Source: Bacteroidota bacterium
GTDB lineage: Bacteria > Bacteroidota > Bacteroidia > Chitinophagales > Chitinophagaceae
Assembly (NCBI GenBank): GCA_947460595.1
Contig: CANHGS010000016.1
Location: 1-64,000 of the forward strand
Direction of reading: 5' to 3'
Length of the DNA: 64,000 nucleotides
Position 1 is the first letter of the stretch; every line of letters starts with the position of its first letter. The notes under the pieces were generated by a model. It was not told where the DNA came from. It saw nothing but the letters and a program-made list of their open reading frames with translations, and searched no databases. Below are positions 36,191 through 45,360 of the stretch, piece by piece. A program made the position numbers and the translations under genes.

Positions 36191-38776
36191 TTAAAATATA
36201 TTGGGTAATTTTTTACTAATTACTAACTCAAAATTTGTTTGATTCCGAATTAGCTTAAAATGGTGTATAGTCTTATTTCCGTTTTCTTTCAGATAACTTT
36301 CAAAATCGATTCGATTATTTATTTTATTTTGATTAACCATTTGAATCAAATCACCTGTTCTAAATCCCAAAATATATGCCTCAGAATTAATATCAACATT
36401 TGCTAAGGCAACACCTCCAGATTCAAACGCAACACCATAAGCAGACATTTCTTCTCCTTTTGGCTCTTTGAGTAACACGTTTAACCAAGAGTAAGTTTTT
36501 ATTTTAGGTATTGAAACAGCCTCATTAAACTCAATTTTAATCTCTGGCAACAAAGGTGTTTTTGCAATTTTTTTTAATGAAGGCTTAGTAACTCCAAAAT
36601 GATCCATATCAAAATTTACAAACCCTTGCTTTATTGCTAATGAATTCTGTTGAAGTCTAAAATCTCCAAATGATGGATTAATAAATAAAGGATTCCCATT
36701 GATTGAATTAGAATCACAACCATTTTTAATAAACTTGAGCATGCTTGCCTTATCAGTTACATAAAAATTATAATCCATCTCTTTACCCCATTTTCCATCA
36801 ACAGGGATGGCAGAGTTCATGATTGCTGGTTGATAAGATTTAAAAACAATATTATTCTTAAATACATCACCACTATTTCTATACCAAACATGTGGATGTA
36901 ATCCATTTTTAAGAATGATATTATTGGTTACTATCCTACCATATCCTTCTCTTAACTTTAAGCCTCTGTTTAAGAGTAAATTGTTATAAATTTCATAGTT
37001 GGTTGACCCATCATCTAAGTCAATATCCCAACCATGGTCACATCGCCACCGAGAGTTTCTAATAATATTTTTGTCAAGCATATCCAACAATGGCAGTGAA
37101 GGATCTTTTTCAACTGCAGTTGAGGTTTCATTTGCGTTACCAGTCCAATATCTGTCTCGGCCCCAAGAATTGAAACTACCATGATCACCTGTTTCTAACA
37201 CTGTATTAAAAACATCGCAATTTTCAATTATATGACCTCCAAAGGTTCCTTCATTGATATTTATGCCTGCTCTAGGCACATCGTAAATACTACAATGATT
37301 GATTTTTACGCGGTGTGACATTGAAATATGAATAGGCGCAGTCTGTTTTTCATCTCTACCTGTTAGTGTAATCAAACAGTTTTCAACCAAACAATCCTCA
37401 GGAAAATTTTTACTTTTTGGACCTGGTGTTCTATCAATGGTTGTATAATTTTGTTTTGAATACCTAAATAATGGACTTCTAACTGCATTTGGATCTCCAA
37501 CAAATGCTATTCCTGATGCACCACTATTGTGTATATAACAGCCAATGATAGCAATACGTCTATTATAATTATTTACAAAAATGGTATTGCCTCCAACCTG
37601 ATCAAACTCACAATCTGAAATAGAACAATCTTCTGCCCCATCAAAGAATACAGCCCCTCCTCTAAAAACAGTCCAATCGGACCTTAATAAAGGTTCTTTA
37701 TTATCCATAAACGTTCTTGCGGCATGTTTAAAAACAAATCCTTTTATTTGAATACCTTTTACTGGTTTATCTGCGTTTCCGTTGAACTCAATTAGATTTC
37801 TTAACCTAACTACTTCTACTTTAGCATTTTTCAGATTAGTTGTAGGTTCAGGAAAATAATATAATTTCTTGTCCTGCTGATTATAAAACCATTCCCCAGG
37901 CATATCTAATTCTTCAAACACATTTTCAACCATTCTATAAACTGGATGCATTGCTGAAGGTCTATTATTTTGCCAACCTCCAATTGTGTCAAGCAATCCA
38001 TTTGGTTTCTTACCCTTTATCAACCAGTGCATATCACCCCATAGTAGGTTATGCATGGCATGTAAATAAGCTCCAGCCGGGTTTTCCCATTTATCCAAAT
38101 GCTTTTGATCAATAGGATTATTTGATGAGTCATTTTTGATTGTATGACTAAGCTCCCATGTATCATAAACATTTTTCCCAGAAATAGCATTTGGGAATCT
38201 TGCCATTCTTTGTCTAACCCCATTAATATATAATTGATCAATACTTAGGTTTTGGGGAACAGTTGCAACATAAATCCCATTTCTATATAGCTCCCACTTA
38301 AGTTGCAGCAAGCTTCCACCACTCAAAATTGCTCCACCTTCTTCTACTGCTCTAAACGTGATATTGCTTTCTGCAGAAGTTAAATGTATGGTTTGATCCA
38401 AATAATAAGTTCCATTTAAAAAAACCACTTCAACCTTGCTACTAGAAGTCATCTTTGCAGCAACTGATTGGGCTTTTGCAAAACTGCTTAAAGGCTGATC
38501 AATAGTTCCAGGATTAGAATCTTTACCTTTTGGTGAAACATAAATTTTTTTGAGAACCCATTCTCTATTTTGTTTTATGATTTTTGTATCCTTAAAAACA
38601 ATTGGTTTTTTATCACTAAAATGTTTCTTTAAATTGAGACTTTTGTAATCAAGATTATTTGAATAAAAATTATTCTCGTTTGCATGAAGGCTGCACACAA
38701 CTATGAAAAAAATAAAATTTAAACTAATAAGTTGAAATATGCATCTAGAATCCATTTTCAGTCTTATAAAAACCAT
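36191..38776 (-). CDS. Secreted beta-helix protein with C-terminal PDZ domain
   Basis: 861 aa. Starts at Met 38776; the Met at 38755 (MDSRCIFQLISLNFIFF) is an alternative and also gives a signal peptide. The mature N-terminus has KIYVSPKGKDSNPGTIDQPLSSFAKAQ, then beta-helix rungs (CSISDCEFDQVGGNTIFVNN, IIGCYIHNSGASGIAFVG, HIENCD-type, NIIRNSRWRCDHGWDIDLDDG). The last 85 residues (about 777-861) read as a PDZ domain: YGVAFESGGVALANVD, AYILGFRTGDLIQMVNQNKI and HFKLIRNQTNFELVI. The beta-helix is of the kind found in lyases and glycosidases such as GH141; no active site is assigned. A PDZ tail on a PUL beta-helix enzyme is unusual and suggests docking to a peptide tail. Unit C, second gene. Confidence 0.83.
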   Translation of the reverse strand: MVFIRLKMDSRCIFQLISLNFIFFIVVCSLHANENNFYSNNLDYKSLNLKKHFSDKKPIVFKDTKIIKQNREWVLKKIYVSPKGKDSNPGTIDQPLSSFAKAQSVAAKMTSSSKVEVVFLNGTYYLDQTIHLTSAESNITFRAVEEGGAILSGGSLLQLKWELYRNGIYVATVPQNLSIDQLYINGVRQRMARFPNAISGKNVYDTWELSHTIKNDSSNNPIDQKHLDKWENPAGAYLHAMHNLLWGDMHWLIKGKKPNGLLDTIGGWQNNRPSAMHPVYRMVENVFEELDMPGEWFYNQQDKKLYYFPEPTTNLKNAKVEVVRLRNLIEFNGNADKPVKGIQIKGFVFKHAARTFMDNKEPLLRSDWTVFRGGAVFFDGAEDCSISDCEFDQVGGNTIFVNNYNRRIAIIGCYIHNSGASGIAFVGDPNAVRSPLFRYSKQNYTTIDRTPGPKSKNFPEDCLVENCLITLTGRDEKQTAPIHISMSHRVKINHCSIYDVPRAGININEGTFGGHIIENCDVFNTVLETGDHGSFNSWGRDRYWTGNANETSTAVEKDPSLPLLDMLDKNIIRNSRWRCDHGWDIDLDDGSTNYEIYNNLLLNRGLKLREGYGRIVTNNIILKNGLHPHVWYRNSGDVFKNNIVFKSYQPAIMNSAIPVDGKWGKEMDYNFYVTDKASMLKFIKNGCDSNSINGNPLFINPSFGDFRLQQNSLAIKQGFVNFDMDHFGVTKPSLKKIAKTPLLPEIKIEFNEAVSIPKIKTYSWLNVLLKEPKGEEMSAYGVAFESGGVALANVDINSEAYILGFRTGDLIQMVNQNKINNRIDFESYLKENGNKTIHHFKLIRNQTNFELVISKKLPNIF

Positions 38777-38809
38777 AAATAATGCTTTAATGATAAATTA
38801 AGTATGGAG

Positions 38810-41800
38810 TTATTGAACAGTTGCTTCAATTGTTTGCTTTGCTATTAGATAAACTGGCCCAACTAAGCCTGCCGGTAATAATGGTGTATCTTTTTTGTGA
38901 TAGTACCAAACAACAAATGCTTTCCTGTTTTTTTCAGGTCGAGATTGATTTTTCAGAAACCATTCAGGATATGCTTTCATCATGCGACCGTTGGCCCCTC
39001 TATCCACTCCCCATTCAAAATCTGCCGGATATTGTTCATCACCCACCAACAAATTATGCCAAGAATTAACAATAGCAATTTCAATAATATTGGTACCCAC
39101 TTTCAATAAATCTGATATATCACTTATAAAGGGGGTATTCCAAATTACCCTATTCAATTTGCCATTAACCTTAACAGTTGCTAAATCATAAACCTTACCT
39201 AAGTCAAGTTGATAATGTTGACCATTTTTAAACGCAGATGTATTTAACTCAAAGCTGATTTTATATTTTGCTGTACCTGAAAAGTATTTTATAGAATCGG
39301 CTGTATTATTGGAAAAAGAGCCTAATGTTTTAATATTCGATATAAATGATTTACCTACAGGCGGATAAAAGGACACCTCTTCCCTAAAATTTAAAGGGAT
39401 AGTATCTGACTTTTTCAAATCAAAGGACTTTGTCTTTCCAGATTCAAAGTACATAGTTCCTTTAACTGGTATAACCGACTCTAAAACCGGGACTCCGTTT
39501 TTTGAAGTATTGATCTGATATTCAGAACCTGATTCTATACCTGTTAAATGATCAAAACCAGTAGGAACATTCTTTCTAAATACAACAAATAGGGATTTAT
39601 GTTTAGGAAGAATTAGATCAAGTTCAGTGGCATTATTTTGCATTCTCCAAATGGGTGCTTGAATAATTGTTCCAGTTTCTGCATCCCATAATTCAGGTAT
39701 CTTTTTTAATACAGAAAATGAAGCGGTGAATTTTTTATCGGCTTCGCCAACATTGGCAATAAAATACCAAGACTCATTTCCATTGGTACGTTGTTGTATT
39801 TGAATATCTGAATCTGGATTCAATAGTTTATAGGTTGGCAAACAACCAATTTTATTCAAAACATTGTTTAGCCCTTGAGAAGAACTGTCTGTATAAAGAA
39901 CGCCTTTACCAATATGTTTAACTAAAGCTTTATCATTACCCCATAATGAATTTGCGATTTTGGTTATTGTTGCGTCGTTATTGGGATAATTGGATAAACT
40001 TGGAGAAGCTACTGGTTTAGCAGAAATGATTGTAGCACCTTGCTGTAACAACTCTTCTATTTTAGAGACGATTTCTGGAAGTAATTTTCCATTATGGGGT
40101 ATTGTTAATACAAAATAACTTCTTCCAGAGGGAAGCACAATTTTGCCATTAATCACTTTTAGTTTATGTAAAAAAACATCTCTTGAAATGATATCAGTAA
40201 GGGGTGAATCACCACCTAGACTTAGTGCAAAAATGGTTGTCTCTCCTTTTTGTAACATAGTCTGAACCCTAGACATATATTGGAAAAATTCTTTTCCTGG
40301 TTCATACCAAGTTTGATATCTACTAAAATGTGTACCCCACCAACCCATGCCTAATCCCGGTTGATATTTATCATCAAAAGGTTGATGTACCCAATGATGT
40401 AATACCATTCTGTTTACACCGGTTGCATAACCTCCATCAAGTGTAGGTTTTAAAAAAGAGGGAACTTCTGACCATTTGGAATTAACTGGAGAACCTGTTA
40501 AAGCCTCTGCTGCAATGATATTTTTACCAGCAGCACGAGCCGAACCGGTAACAACTGGGTTAGCAGGAGTTTTCCGCCCACTCCAAAATTCCCTCATAGG
40601 AATATCAGCTAAGGCAGAACCCTCTACTATGCTAAATGGACCACCATAAGCTTCGTGTTGAACTTGCATACCCACTGCATGTATCATATTGGCAGCGGGA
40701 TTCCAACCATTTGTAAAAAACAATTGACTAATAACGTCTTTATAATCCCACTCAAACCTAGCACTAAGTTCTTTACTTTCTATTTCACGTTGTGAGGGCA
40801 ATAAAGAATCTTTGGGGTTATTGGTTTTTTTACCGTTTCTCACTGTAGCATTAAAAGTCATCAACCATGGTAATGGGTCATAACCTTTTAATTTAATAAA
40901 ATCTGATCTAAAGTTTTCACTCCAATTTTGATTTCCCGCTTCGTAACTATCAATTAAAAAATGTTTTAACCCAGTTCCCAATAATGGACCTAAATGTGTT
41001 TTTAAAGGTTCAATTACATTTGTCCAATGCAATTTGGTCATAGACAGACTCATTTTATCAGCTTCTAAAACCTTCCCTAATAAATCATCTGGAATTGGAT
41101 GAGGAGGTCTACCAGTTGATGCATGTGCTAATCTATAAACAACCCATTTTCCAATTGGTGAAGACCAATGAAGAGTACCATTTGCATCCATTTTTGATGA
41201 AATATCAAGTACTTCAGTTAATTTAATAGAAGATTTATTGGCAGGAATGGCCAATACTGCAATATCCTTAAACCAAGAAACAGTTCTACCTGTTTTTCCC
41301 CATCCTTCGTCTGCAACAACTATGGGGTTAGGTAGCTTCAAAGATGTATTGGTATTCCCTTCTATCACGGTTTCACTCCATACCAACTGTTGCATACTTT
41401 GTGGTTCATCAATCCAAGGTCCACCTGTAGTGGAGTAGCCAACGGTATTATGCAAACCCAAATCAAGACCCAATCGTTTTGCTTCAGAAGCAGCATGCTT
41501 AATGGCTTCCCAATATTTGGGGCTTCTATAAGTTTGATCAGGCCAAGGATTATTCAAAGTAGGCAAGTGACTTTCAACAACTGATGAAGAAATATTGAAA
41601 ATGGTAGCACCTCCTATTCCTGAAGCTTTCATAGCTTCTAAATCTTTTGTAATACCTTCTTTTGAGAAATTAGATCCTAACCAATGCCACCATACAAATG
41701 GACGATATTTGAGGGGGGGGTGTAAAAATTCATTTTCAAGTTCAATGGCTTCTTTACCTTTTGTGGGAACAAATCCTTTTTGAGAATGACTAGTTTGAAA

Positions 41801-41851
41801 ACACATTAGTAAATTGGTCAAAAACGCCAATTGCAATATACTTTTTTTCAT
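38810..41851 (-). CDS. GH106 family alpha-L-rhamnosidase, first gene of unit C
   Basis: About 1013 aa from the Met at 41851, which directly precedes a signal peptide (MKKSILQLAFLTNLLMCF); the upstream Met at 41887 is less likely. GH106 motifs: PFVWWHWLGSNFSKEGITKDLEAMKASGIGG is split over the first barrel strand, LGLHNTVGYSTTGGPWI, FLIDSYEAGNQNW, MQVQHEAYGG and IAAEALTG. The C-terminal part is a galactose-binding-like sandwich (FSGTAKYKISFEL, YDLATVKVNGK, EIAIVNSWHNLLVGDEQ). It should release terminal alpha-L-rhamnose by inversion. A run of eight C (plus-strand G at 41713-41720) lies in codons 44-47. A homologue begins at 49993 in unit D. Confidence 0.93.
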   Translation of the reverse strand: MKKSILQLAFLTNLLMCFQTSHSQKGFVPTKGKEAIELENEFLHPPLKYRPFVWWHWLGSNFSKEGITKDLEAMKASGIGGATIFNISSSVVESHLPTLNNPWPDQTYRSPKYWEAIKHAASEAKRLGLDLGLHNTVGYSTTGGPWIDEPQSMQQLVWSETVIEGNTNTSLKLPNPIVVADEGWGKTGRTVSWFKDIAVLAIPANKSSIKLTEVLDISSKMDANGTLHWSSPIGKWVVYRLAHASTGRPPHPIPDDLLGKVLEADKMSLSMTKLHWTNVIEPLKTHLGPLLGTGLKHFLIDSYEAGNQNWSENFRSDFIKLKGYDPLPWLMTFNATVRNGKKTNNPKDSLLPSQREIESKELSARFEWDYKDVISQLFFTNGWNPAANMIHAVGMQVQHEAYGGPFSIVEGSALADIPMREFWSGRKTPANPVVTGSARAAGKNIIAAEALTGSPVNSKWSEVPSFLKPTLDGGYATGVNRMVLHHWVHQPFDDKYQPGLGMGWWGTHFSRYQTWYEPGKEFFQYMSRVQTMLQKGETTIFALSLGGDSPLTDIISRDVFLHKLKVINGKIVLPSGRSYFVLTIPHNGKLLPEIVSKIEELLQQGATIISAKPVASPSLSNYPNNDATITKIANSLWGNDKALVKHIGKGVLYTDSSSQGLNNVLNKIGCLPTYKLLNPDSDIQIQQRTNGNESWYFIANVGEADKKFTASFSVLKKIPELWDAETGTIIQAPIWRMQNNATELDLILPKHKSLFVVFRKNVPTGFDHLTGIESGSEYQINTSKNGVPVLESVIPVKGTMYFESGKTKSFDLKKSDTIPLNFREEVSFYPPVGKSFISNIKTLGSFSNNTADSIKYFSGTAKYKISFELNTSAFKNGQHYQLDLGKVYDLATVKVNGKLNRVIWNTPFISDISDLLKVGTNIIEIAIVNSWHNLLVGDEQYPADFEWGVDRGANGRMMKAYPEWFLKNQSRPEKNRKAFVVWYYHKKDTPLLPAGLVGPVYLIAKQTIEATVQ

Positions 41852-42092
41852 ATAGTAAGATATAATTTGAATAGAAGCAATTTTCAATTATTTCAATTGA
41901 AATCAACAAGCATTAAAATAGATCCTTGACGGATATCTCTACAAATAAAACCCTTCTGACTAATGAAAAAGAAGCAGATATTATCTAACACTTACACTAT
42001 TTTACCATAATATTTTTGTATTTTCAATACTCAAGTTAGATTTAATATTTTCTGCGATTTAGTTTTTATTCACCCACAACTTTTTAGAATAT
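41852..42092. promoter_or_regulatory. Divergent promoter region of unit C and the AraC-type gene
   Basis: Divergent intergenic region. It lacks the dyad operator of units A, B and D. TTTCAATTA and TTTCAATTG form adjacent 9-base repeats (41882-41899), the second inside a 12-base palindrome TTTCAATTGAAA (41891-41902), and TTTTCAAT recurs at 42021-42028. TATTTTTG (42011-42018) fits the TAnnTTTG -7 consensus in the direction of the AraC-type gene, without a clear -33 element. These are candidate regulator and promoter sites only, given the AT richness. Confidence 0.4.
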
Positions 42093-42956
42093 ATGCGGCC
42101 TCAATTATTGAAAATAACATCGGGTCCTTCTATTTCATTTAGTGCAAGAAAAGACGAAACTCCCTATTTAAATAACAATTGGCATTATCACCCTGAAATA
42201 GAATTAATACATGTGATGAAAGGTGAGGGAACTTTATTTGCAGGAGACACTTCTATTCGTTTTAAAGAAGGGAATCTTATACTCCTTGGATCACAATTAC
42301 CTCATTATTGGAGGTTTGACGAGATCTACACTCAAAAGAACCCAATGACTTCACTAATAGAATTGACACAGTTTTGTGAAGACTTTTGGGGGAACGAATT
42401 TCTAAAATTACCTGAAAACAAAAATTTACTTCGACTATTTGAAAGAGCAAAAAGAGGCATAGTAATATCTGAAAAAATAGCTGTTAAAGCAAAATTGTTA
42501 TTATCCAAATTAATAAAAGCAACGGCATCAGACAGAATTGCTATATTGATTAATTTATTAACTACCTTATCAAAAGAGTCAAATCCCAATTATATTTCCA
42601 ATACGCATAATTTTGAATTTGATTCATCGGAGAATGATCGCATCAATGCCATTTACAATTACTCGCTAAGTCACTTTAAAAGAAAAATATATCTTAAAGA
42701 CGTAGCAGCAATAGCAAACTTGTCTACCAACTCCTTTTGCAGATACTTTAAATCAAGAACAAAGAAAAGTTATTCCGTCTTTATTATAGAATTGAGGGTT
42801 GGTTATGCCTGTAAATTGCTAGCTGAAAAAAATCTAAGTATTAAAGAGATCTGTTTTAATAGTGGATTTAATACATTCACAAATTTCAACAAACAGTTTA
42901 AGTTTCTAAAAGGTATGCAGCCCAATGAATATAGAAAACGAATGGATTTAGAATAA
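42093..42956 (+). CDS. AraC-family transcriptional regulator
   Basis: 287 aa, no signal peptide, cytoplasmic. Residues about 15-80 form a cupin-type effector-binding domain (NNWHYHPEIELIHVMKGEG, RFKEGNLILLGSQLPHYW). Residues about 185-285 hold two helix-turn-helix motifs of AraC type (IYLKDVAAIANLSTNSFCRYF and SIKEICFNSGFNTFTNFNKQF, ending GMQPNEYRK). Regulators of this kind usually activate sugar-use operons on binding a sugar. It is divergent from unit C with a 241-base intergenic region, and convergent with unit D, so unit C is the most likely target. It is one of only two genes on the plus strand. Confidence 0.95.
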   Translation: MRPQLLKITSGPSISFSARKDETPYLNNNWHYHPEIELIHVMKGEGTLFAGDTSIRFKEGNLILLGSQLPHYWRFDEIYTQKNPMTSLIELTQFCEDFWGNEFLKLPENKNLLRLFERAKRGIVISEKIAVKAKLLLSKLIKATASDRIAILINLLTTLSKESNPNYISNTHNFEFDSSENDRINAIYNYSLSHFKRKIYLKDVAAIANLSTNSFCRYFKSRTKKSYSVFIIELRVGYACKLLAEKNLSIKEICFNSGFNTFTNFNKQFKFLKGMQPNEYRKRMDLE

Positions 42957-42996
42957 TCAAAATAAATAATGCACAGTACTTTTAAAATATTAAAAT

Positions 42997-43016
42997 ATTG
43001 ATTTTAAAAAATCAAT
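42997..43016. terminator. Possible AT-rich bidirectional terminator
   Basis: ATTGATTTT and AAAATCAAT can form a 9-bp AT-rich stem around a tiny loop, between the convergent ends of the AraC-type gene and unit D. The stem has only two GC pairs and overlaps the GH95-like stop codon, so stability is poor. Position is right for a bidirectional terminator, but the support is weak. Confidence 0.3.
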
Positions 43017-45310
43017 TATCTAATCATATCTAGAACCTGCCAATTTTGATTTTTGCTGAGTTGTTTACCTTTTTTTATTCCAAATGGATGAACCATATTA
43101 GTATTATGCTTCACTGCTTCTATTGTAGGTTTGATATAATTTCCAGTTGATAACAAAATGGAATCTCCCTTTTTTAAATGAACTAATATTTCACCGTTAC
43201 CCAAATACTTAATAGCATTTTTAATGGAAAAATCTGAAGGTCTTAATTGACTCGCGTAAATTGTTTTAAGAATAAAATCCTCACCGGTTAAACTTTTTAC
43301 TTTAATCCATTCAAGCTGCTTATTTTTCATTGAAGCACTCACAAAAAAGCCGCCCTCGGCCCTTAAATCAGAAAAACTGGCATCTTTCCATTCAACTGGC
43401 AAGGCAGGAAATACTTGAATCTTACCTCCCCAACTTTGCAATAGCATTTCAAGTACCGAAGCAGCCCCACTTAAAGGCGTTTCAATTACAGGGTTTCTCC
43501 CATCGCTTTCTGTATAAAATGTATTGGTATGAAACTGACTAATACCAGTACTACCCGTTAAAAACTGTTGTATATTTTTATTGGCATCATCACCTCTACC
43601 TAATGCCGCGTATAAGGATGCAGCACCTGTATAAGAATAACCTGCTAATGATTTACCAGATTCAATTTTGTGCCAGTGATCTACAGATTTATCTACTAAA
43701 ATACTATCTGCTTTAATATCCGGTTTCAATTGAAAAAGTGGATACAAAGCTAACAAGTGAGAATAATGCCTGTGTGACATATCAACCGATTGATTACTAG
43801 CTATCATTAATCCATTTTTATCAATTGGATAAGCCACTAATTTATCTAATACTTGTTTCCATTGATGAACATCATTTTTTGTTTCTGATTTTTCACAAGT
43901 CTGAATCATTGTGTTCAATAACCATCTAAGATTCGCAAGATTGTAATTAGAATTGGTATATTTTTCAAACCCTCTATACTCGGGTGATTCCATAGGTAGA
44001 AGCTGAATATTTCCCAAGGAATCCACCCTCATCATTTTCTCATAACAAGCGTAAATTTGAACTGCTTTGGGTAACCATTTTTCTTTGATTGCTTGCCAAT
44101 TTCCATCATAAGCATATTGTTTCCAATAATTATTCATAGTCCAACAAAGGTCACCAAGCTTAGGACCACAAAATCTATTTAAGAGCACTTCAAAATTATC
44201 ATCAACAATACTGATCATATTTTCTCCTAACGCTAGATGATTGCTAGTGTAAACTGGAAAATAGGTCAATTGAATATTTAAGTTCCACCACATTCCAGGC
44301 CATTGACTTGTTTTATAATAAGGGCCAAATAAATCTACAGCAGGGCCGTCAGGTCTAGAGCATGTTGCCATTTTGTATAACTGAATCCAATAAAATGCCT
44401 CAACCCTGGCATCGGGTATACTTAAAAAAGATTTTTGGTAAAACTGGTGCCACCAATTTTGATGAGCTTTCTTTATATTGACAATGGGCTGTTTTTGGGT
44501 ATTAGTAATAACTTGCATTGCAACTTTCTCAGATTTGTTTGCAATAGGCACTTCATTTGCAATACTTAGATAGAGGGTACTTTGTTGTTCTTTACTGGAA
44601 ACCAATTCAGTCCAAACAGTTGCAAAATCACCACCCGCAAGTAATGGCTGCTTAATAATATGGAATTGATCTTGAATGAATAATTGCGGTGATGGATTGG
44701 TAATATATGACTTAGAATCACTGTTATTGGGGAAAACCAATGCCCTTGGCGAAGAGGGATTTCCTGGTAGAAAACGCCATTTATAATCGGCTTTTGCTTC
44801 TCCATTTTTTTCTGTTGAAATAACTTCAATTATTTCTACATTTTGATGATAGGGAACATACGCTTTAATTTCAATGGTACCTGCTGTTGTAATGAATTTT
44901 CCTTTTATTTCAGCATTCCAAATATCCTGTTCCATTGTACCAGATATGATTTTTCCAAAGGGCTTAAGCAACATTGCGCCAACTTCTAGTCTACAGAAAT
45001 CATACAAAACACTAGTCCCAGGAACTCCAAAAGATGTTTTTTTGTCTGGAGCTTTTCTATGGTCAGTCACATCCGTTCTGCCAACATGAAAAACAATACT
45101 ACTATCCAATTGAGAAACATAAACCATCATTCCAATTTGACCATTTCCAGTAAATGCTCCTTCATTCCATTGCAAAGGCATTTCCTCCCAAACCAAATTA
45201 TGTTGTTGGATAAAGGATGGCCAATTAACCTTCATACTTGGAGATACCCTTTGAGCAATAACACTTGTATATCCCAATATGAAAATAAAAAAAGAAAATA
45301 TTGTTTTCAT
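43016..45310 (-). CDS. GH95-like (alpha/alpha)6 protein with Asp-to-Glu change at the catalytic position
   Basis: 764 aa with a signal peptide (residues 1-19). The N-terminal domain has LVWEEMPLQWNEGAFTGNGQIGMMVYV, a GH95-style opening with a different core. The helical domain has WWNLNIQLTYFP, with N343 and N345 at the catalytic Asn positions, and PMESPEYRG, with E444 at the general-acid position. VIETPLSGAASVLEMLLQS aligns without gaps to QIDANLGVTAGIAEMLLQS of the GH95 at 28159-30624, putting E610 where GH95 has its Asp. The C-terminal sandwich (ALPVEWKDASFSDLRAEGGF) is GH95-like. It is the last gene of unit D. A changed glycone specificity or mechanism is likely; substrate unknown. Confidence 0.85.
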   Translation of the reverse strand: MKTIFSFFIFILGYTSVIAQRVSPSMKVNWPSFIQQHNLVWEEMPLQWNEGAFTGNGQIGMMVYVSQLDSSIVFHVGRTDVTDHRKAPDKKTSFGVPGTSVLYDFCRLEVGAMLLKPFGKIISGTMEQDIWNAEIKGKFITTAGTIEIKAYVPYHQNVEIIEVISTEKNGEAKADYKWRFLPGNPSSPRALVFPNNSDSKSYITNPSPQLFIQDQFHIIKQPLLAGGDFATVWTELVSSKEQQSTLYLSIANEVPIANKSEKVAMQVITNTQKQPIVNIKKAHQNWWHQFYQKSFLSIPDARVEAFYWIQLYKMATCSRPDGPAVDLFGPYYKTSQWPGMWWNLNIQLTYFPVYTSNHLALGENMISIVDDNFEVLLNRFCGPKLGDLCWTMNNYWKQYAYDGNWQAIKEKWLPKAVQIYACYEKMMRVDSLGNIQLLPMESPEYRGFEKYTNSNYNLANLRWLLNTMIQTCEKSETKNDVHQWKQVLDKLVAYPIDKNGLMIASNQSVDMSHRHYSHLLALYPLFQLKPDIKADSILVDKSVDHWHKIESGKSLAGYSYTGAASLYAALGRGDDANKNIQQFLTGSTGISQFHTNTFYTESDGRNPVIETPLSGAASVLEMLLQSWGGKIQVFPALPVEWKDASFSDLRAEGGFFVSASMKNKQLEWIKVKSLTGEDFILKTIYASQLRPSDFSIKNAIKYLGNGEILVHLKKGDSILLSTGNYIKPTIEAVKHNTNMVHPFGIKKGKQLSKNQNWQVLDMIR

Positions 45311-45360
45311 ACCTATTTCTAGTTGTAAGAATCTATTATCAGATTAGAAATTTAGATAAA

